Source: Candidatus Firestoneibacteriota bacterium
GTDB lineage: Bacteria > Oederibacteriota > JAAXVQ01
Length of the DNA: 8,623 nt
Direction of reading: 5' to 3'
Assembly (NCBI GenBank): GCA_013335425.1
Contig: JAAXVQ010000065.1
Location: 1-8,623, forward strand
The number at the start of each line of letters is the position of its first letter. Position 1 is the stretch's first letter. A model generated the notes under the pieces. The model had not been told where the DNA came from. It made no database searches and worked only from the letters and a program-made list of their open reading frames with translations. The position numbers were made by a program, and so were the translations under genes. Shown here piece by piece: positions 5,480 to 8,623 of the stretch.

Positions 5480-6238
5480 ATGGGTAAATTTTTGACAGGT
5501 TGTTTGTTGGTGGGGTGCGTTTTGGGCAGTGCGGTTTGGGGTGGGGCTGCGGAGACGGCGGCTCCGGCCGCAGGCGACGCACTCTCGCAAGGCAAGGCGG
5601 CTTGGGAAAAACGCACCGACATGGCCGAAACCCGGCATGCCATCGAACTTTTTCAACAGGCCGCGGCCACACCCGCCAATGCCTACGAGGCCAAATGGCG
5701 CCTCTGCCGGGGGTATTGGTGGTTGGGTAACCATGTCCCGGCCAAGGAACGCCCGGCGGTTTTCGAAAAAGGCAAATTGGCGGGCGAGGAAGCCGTGCGG
5801 CTCAATCCCAATGCCGTGGAAGGCCACTATTGGCTGGGCGTCTGCATGGGGCGATACGGCGAAGAACATGGAATTTTAAACAGTCTGTTTTTGGTCGACC
5901 CCATTGCCCGTGAAATGGAAGCGGTTCTGAAACTCAACCCCAAACACGGCGAGGCGCAATTTGTGTTGGGCGTTCTTTACCGCAAAGCCCCGGGATGGCC
6001 CGTGTCCCGCGGCGATATGAAGAAATCCCTGGCTTTCGCCGAGCAAGCTGTGGCCAACAATCCGGAATTGGTGCTCCACCATGTCGGCCTAGCCCGCACC
6101 CTGCTGGCCCTCAACCGCAACGACGAGGCCAAGAAAGAACTGCAGACCGCCCTGGCGATCCCCGGCCCCGCCGACCGCCTGCCCGAAACCGCGGACGACA
6201 AGGTGGAAGCCCAGGACGTGCTCAAGCAGCTGCGTTAA
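5480..6238 (+). CDS. exported TPR-repeat protein (TatT-like)
   Basis: 252 residues. The ATG at 5480 has AAAGGA seven bases upstream; the frame is open further left to 5390 without a ribosome site. The N-terminus (K3, then a hydrophobic run to about residue 20) is an export signal. LVGC at 10-13 fits a lipobox, which would make it a lipoprotein on C13, but the hydrophobic part before it is short and cleavage after about A23 is the alternative. The rest is helical with TPR-like units, the clearest at about 102-125 (EEAVRLNPNAVEGHYWLGV), 146-170 (EAVLKLNPKHGEAQFVLGVLY), 181-211 and 213-230. The spacing and the long insert YGEEHGILNSLFLVDPIARE recall TatT, the periplasmic TPR partner of some TRAP transporters, but no TRAP gene is in view. 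It probably acts as an envelope protein-protein adaptor. It stands alone between its own promoter region and terminator. Confidence 0.85.
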   Translation: MGKFLTGCLLVGCVLGSAVWGGAAETAAPAAGDALSQGKAAWEKRTDMAETRHAIELFQQAAATPANAYEAKWRLCRGYWWLGNHVPAKERPAVFEKGKLAGEEAVRLNPNAVEGHYWLGVCMGRYGEEHGILNSLFLVDPIAREMEAVLKLNPKHGEAQFVLGVLYRKAPGWPVSRGDMKKSLAFAEQAVANNPELVLHHVGLARTLLALNRNDEAKKELQTALAIPGPADRLPETADDKVEAQDVLKQLR

Positions 6239-6286
6239 ACCAGCGCCTCCGGATGAACACCGGCAGGCTTGCTGCCTAAATTTACC

Positions 6287-6316
6287 CCCCCCTCGTTTAA
6301 CGCGAGGGGGGTTTTT
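6287..6316 (+). terminator. rho-independent terminator after the TPR gene
   Basis: A 9-bp stem CCCCCCTCG / CGAGGGGGG (6287-6295 and 6303-6311) with a 7-nt loop and TTTTT at 6312-6316, 49 bp after the TPR stop codon. It separates this gene from the next one, which has its own promoter. Confidence 0.88.
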
Positions 6317-6322
6317 ATTTCC

Positions 6323-6337
6323 GTCAAGCGGCTTGAC
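6323..6337. promoter_or_regulatory. palindrome GTCAAGCGGCTTGAC over the -35 (possible operator)
   Basis: Seven-base arms around a single G, ending inside the TTGACT -35 element of the next promoter. This is the size and place of a repressor operator; it may also be chance, since the -35 itself supplies one arm. Confidence 0.4.
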
Positions 6338-6360
6338 TTTTCCCGGCAATTCTATAGAAT
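6333..6360 (+). promoter_or_regulatory. sigma-70-type promoter for the TPR-PBP gene
   Basis: TTGACT (6333-6338), 16 bp, TAGAAT (6355-6360): 5/6 matches in both boxes. Expected start is near 6367. The -10 sits in the perfect 12-bp palindrome ATTCTATAGAAT (6349-6360). Confidence 0.65.
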
Positions 6361-6421
6361 CAAAAGCATTTCCCGGAAAGGAACCGCCGCCGCTTGTTTG
6401 CCTCCAAAATTCACAAAAGCA

Positions 6422-6439
6422 GGCGCACTGCAATGCGCC
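6422..6439 (+). promoter_or_regulatory. hairpin across the ribosome site and start codon
   Basis: GGCGCA (6422-6427) pairs with TGCGCC (6434-6439) around a CTGCAA loop. The stem covers part of the weak AGCAGG Shine-Dalgarno (6418-6423) and two bases of the ATG at 6433, so it could lower initiation there or favour the upstream TTG at 6394. Confidence 0.4.
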
Positions 6440-8196
6440 AAAAACGCCGTTGGCTTACCTTCGCCCTCTCCGCCTTGGTGATCCTCAGCGCCGCGGTTTA
6501 CCTCTACGGCGGCCAATTCCGCGTCTATTTGCTGATGAACAAAGGACGCACCTATTGGCAGCAGGGCAACCTGGATCAAGCCCTGCTCAAATTCAATCAG
6601 GTGCTGGTGCTGCATGCCAACCACCCGGGGGCCATCGACGCCATCGGCTTGGTTTACTTGACGCAGGGCGATCTGGTGCGCGCTGAAATCAAGTATGAAC
6701 AAGCCGTCAAACTGGGCCTGCGCCCCAACAGCCGCTTCAATCACGCCAAACTCGGGGACATGTATCTGGCGCGGGGCTTGTATGCGCCGGCGGAATTGGA
6801 GTTCCGCCACAGTCTGGACTTAAGCCCCCGCGACGCCGGGCTGAGGCTGGGGCACGCCCTGACCCTGCACGCCTTGGGAAAAGTGGCGGACGCCATTGAC
6901 GACTACCGCCAGACGCTTTCCCTGGACCCGGACGCCAAATTGGCGCAGACCCAACTCAACCAGGCGCGCCAAGAATTGGAGCGCGGATTTGTATACTACA
7001 TCTTTGACCGCGCCCATTCACCCCTGGCCCGCTTCTCCATTTTGCGCCAAGGCGGCGGCCAGCGTTATTATCCCCTGCTGCAATACGCCGCGCACTTGGT
7101 GGGTTACCAAAGCGCCGAGCATGGCAGCGCGGGCCTGGAAAAAGCCCTGGCCCCGTACTTGCCCGGCAATGCGGTGACGCTCACCATCAACGCGGACTGG
7201 CAGCGCGCCGCCGACCGCGCCCTGGGCTGGCGCAAGGGCGCGCTGGTGGCCCTAAACCCGCAAACGGGCGAGATCCTCACGGTCGTCAACCACCCGTCTT
7301 ACAATCCCAACCGCCTCGACGAAGATTGGGACAAGATCGTTAAGAACAAAAATCAGCCCTTAAAAAACCGCGCCACCGAAGGCTTGTACGAACCCGGCTC
7401 CATTTTCAAAATCATCACAGCCGCAGCCGCCCACGAAACCAGCCTGGATCTAAAACGCATTTTTCCCATCAACTGCACGGGGGGAACGCGCTACGGCAAC
7501 ACTACTTTCTGGTGTTGGAAACGCCATGGTCAAGTGGAATCGATCCAATCGGCGTTGGACACGTCCTGCAACGTGGCCATGGCCGAAGTGGGGTTTGCCC
7601 TGGGCCCGGACCGCATGTACGAATATGCCAACCGCTTCGGTTTCGGCGCACCGCTGACTTTCCCCTTCAAATCCGAACTGCTCGAGTGGTCTTTCCCCAT
7701 TGCCACCTCCGTGGCGCCCATTGCCAAGGACACCCGTTTTGACCAGGCGGAATTCGCCTGCGGGCTGGGGGAGGGCACGCTGATTTCTCCCCTGCATGCG
7801 GCCATGCTGGCGGCGGCTATTGCCAACCAAGGCAAAATGATGGCGCCGTATTTCATCAAGGAAATCCGCAACATTCGCGGTGAGGTGTTGGCCGTGGGTT
7901 CTCCGCAACTGTTGCGTACGCCCATCACGCCGGCCACTGCCGAGATCGTCAAAGGCTATATGATCGATACGGTCAAACACGGCATCGGCTCGCGCGCGCA
8001 GGTGGAAGGCGTGACCGTGGCGGGTAAAACCGGCACCACCGGGGACTCCCTGCATGGATTGAACGGCTGGTTTATTTGCTTTGCTCCGGCGGAAAACCCC
8101 ACCGTGGCGGTGGCGGTCTACGCGGAAAAAGAAGGCGCAGGCATGGACGTGGCCACGCCCATTGCCCACGCGTTTTTGCAGGACATACTTAAGTAA
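6433..8196 (+). CDS. membrane-anchored TPR-penicillin-binding transpeptidase fusion
   Basis: 587 residues. MRQKRRW plus a hydrophobic stretch (about 7-26) form a signal anchor, placing the rest outside the inner membrane. Residues about 35-170 hold four TPR-like repeats (for example GRTYWQQGNLDQALLKFNQV, and GDMYLARGLYAPAELEFRHS). From about 185 a class B penicillin-binding transpeptidase domain follows, with GALVALNPQTGEILTVVNHP, the active-site S323-I-F-K326 in EPGSIFK, S378-C-N380 and K532-T-G534. It would cross-link peptidoglycan stem peptides and bind beta-lactams. The usual N-terminal PBP dimerisation domain is absent; the TPR block stands in its place. The ATG at 6433 has AGCAGG nine bases upstream. 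A TTG at 6394 with AAAGGA 11 bases upstream would add 13 residues. The stop overlaps the 3' end of thpR on the other strand. Partner and cellular role (division, elongation, or other) are not evident. Confidence 0.9.
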   Translation: MRQKRRWLTFALSALVILSAAVYLYGGQFRVYLLMNKGRTYWQQGNLDQALLKFNQVLVLHANHPGAIDAIGLVYLTQGDLVRAEIKYEQAVKLGLRPNSRFNHAKLGDMYLARGLYAPAELEFRHSLDLSPRDAGLRLGHALTLHALGKVADAIDDYRQTLSLDPDAKLAQTQLNQARQELERGFVYYIFDRAHSPLARFSILRQGGGQRYYPLLQYAAHLVGYQSAEHGSAGLEKALAPYLPGNAVTLTINADWQRAADRALGWRKGALVALNPQTGEILTVVNHPSYNPNRLDEDWDKIVKNKNQPLKNRATEGLYEPGSIFKIITAAAAHETSLDLKRIFPINCTGGTRYGNTTFWCWKRHGQVESIQSALDTSCNVAMAEVGFALGPDRMYEYANRFGFGAPLTFPFKSELLEWSFPIATSVAPIAKDTRFDQAEFACGLGEGTLISPLHAAMLAAAIANQGKMMAPYFIKEIRNIRGEVLAVGSPQLLRTPITPATAEIVKGYMIDTVKHGIGSRAQVEGVTVAGKTGTTGDSLHGLNGWFICFAPAENPTVAVAVYAEKEGAGMDVATPIAHAFLQDILK

Positions 8197-8623
8197 GCTT
8201 TCCGTTTAAGGGGCAGGCGGCCAGCAGGGTGTGACGCGCGCCGCCGGGTTGCAGGTGTGATTGCATGACCCGTATTTCCCCGGCGACGGCTTCCAATTTT
8301 TTCCAACTTGTTCCCGTTCCCGAGTTCGCCAACCATGACCCGCGCACCGTGTCGGCCCCGGACTTCACTCGCCCCAGCGTCAGATGCGGCGTAAACGCCC
8401 TGGCTTCCAAAGTCAATCCGGCGGCGCGCAGCCGACCCGCCAAATTCACCTGCAAAGCTTGCATGCCCTGCGCACCCTGCGACAACCCCAACCACACCAC
8501 GCGGGCAGCCCCTTGCTCCGGAAAAACGCCCGGTTCTCCCAAGCGGAAGGAAAACACCGGCGTTTCAGCCGCCGCCCTTTGACCGGCGGCGATGACTTCG
8601 CGGACTTGAAATTCGGTAATCGC
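8189..8623 (-). CDS. thpR: RNA 2',3'-cyclic phosphodiesterase (2H family), 5' end beyond the window
   Basis: The C-terminal 144 residues of a ThpR/LigT-type protein; the family is usually about 180-190 residues, so roughly 40 residues including the first HxTx motif lie off the right edge. Visible are VFSFRLGEPGVFPE and ARVVWLGL (the FP..xRVxWxG block) and the second catalytic motif FTPHLTLGRVK with H80 and T82 counted from the window edge. The enzyme opens RNA 2',3'-cyclic phosphates to 2'-phosphate ends and can join 2'-5' in vitro; it is cytosolic. A GTG at 8557 is in frame but is not the start, because coding similarity continues upstream of it (EFQVREVIAAGQRAA). The stop TAA overlaps the end of the TPR-PBP gene by 8 bp, tail to tail, with no visible terminator. 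Confidence 0.88.
   Translation of the reverse strand, partial: AITEFQVREVIAAGQRAAAETPVFSFRLGEPGVFPEQGAARVVWLGLSQGAQGMQALQVNLAGRLRAAGLTLEARAFTPHLTLGRVKSGADTVRGSWLANSGTGTSWKKLEAVAGEIRVMQSHLQPGGARHTLLAACPLNGKLT

Noticed and set aside
7450..8169. A 239-codon minus-strand open frame opposite the transpeptidase domain
   Set aside because: It is the antisense shadow of a gene with all three penicillin-binding motifs and no frameshift.
1..8623. CRISPR arrays, insertion sequences, integrase sites next to the tRNA
   Set aside because: No regularly spaced repeats, transposase or integrase reading frames, or duplicated tRNA 3' end are visible.

Overview
The window looks like chromosomal DNA from a GC-rich, probably Gram-negative bacterium that uses both sigma-54 and a sigma-28 (FliA/WhiG-class) factor. 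Evidence for this is an NtrC-type activator with an intact GAFTGA loop, a good -24/-12 promoter, a FliA-like sigma factor and a FlgM-like anti-sigma factor. No phage, IS element, CRISPR array or plasmid gene is visible. I cannot place the organism more precisely: a deltaproteobacterium-like lineage or one of the less studied candidate phyla would both fit.

Left half, all minus strand, read from high to low coordinates. A cytoplasmic REC-HisKA-HATPase sensor kinase (5208-4054) overlaps by one base (TAATG) a small Lys-rich ORF (4054-3728) whose C-terminus matches the FlgM anti-sigma-28 pattern. A strong bidirectional terminator (3641-3679) closes this unit. An AT-rich dyad and a sigma-54 promoter follow, and then an NtrC-family activator (3508-2111) sits 14 bp ahead of a FliA/WhiG-family sigma factor (2096-1311). 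A sigma-70-type promoter in the next gap precedes a stand-alone receiver protein (1247-852) and a class I SAM methyltransferase (782-216). A tRNA-Met gene (106-30) ends the strand.

Right half, mostly plus strand. A secreted or lipid-anchored TPR protein (5480-6238) has its own promoter region and a GC-rich terminator. A membrane-anchored protein (6433-8196) then fuses four TPR-like repeats to a penicillin-binding transpeptidase domain. It overlaps tail to tail the 3' end of an RNA 2',3'-cyclic phosphodiesterase gene (thpR, minus strand), which runs off the right edge.

How the genes may work together (inference): the kinase/NtrC pair would act at sigma-54 promoters, including the one in front of its own activator-fliA operon. 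FliA would then fire sigma-28 promoters, and FlgM would hold FliA in check. Two sequences resembling sigma-28 promoters share the 11-mer TTCCGATACTG, one just upstream of flgM and one upstream of the TPR gene. The whole FlgS/FlgR - sigma-54 - FliA/FlgM logic, normally scattered among flagellar genes, would thus be packed into about 4 kb with no structural flagellar gene in view.
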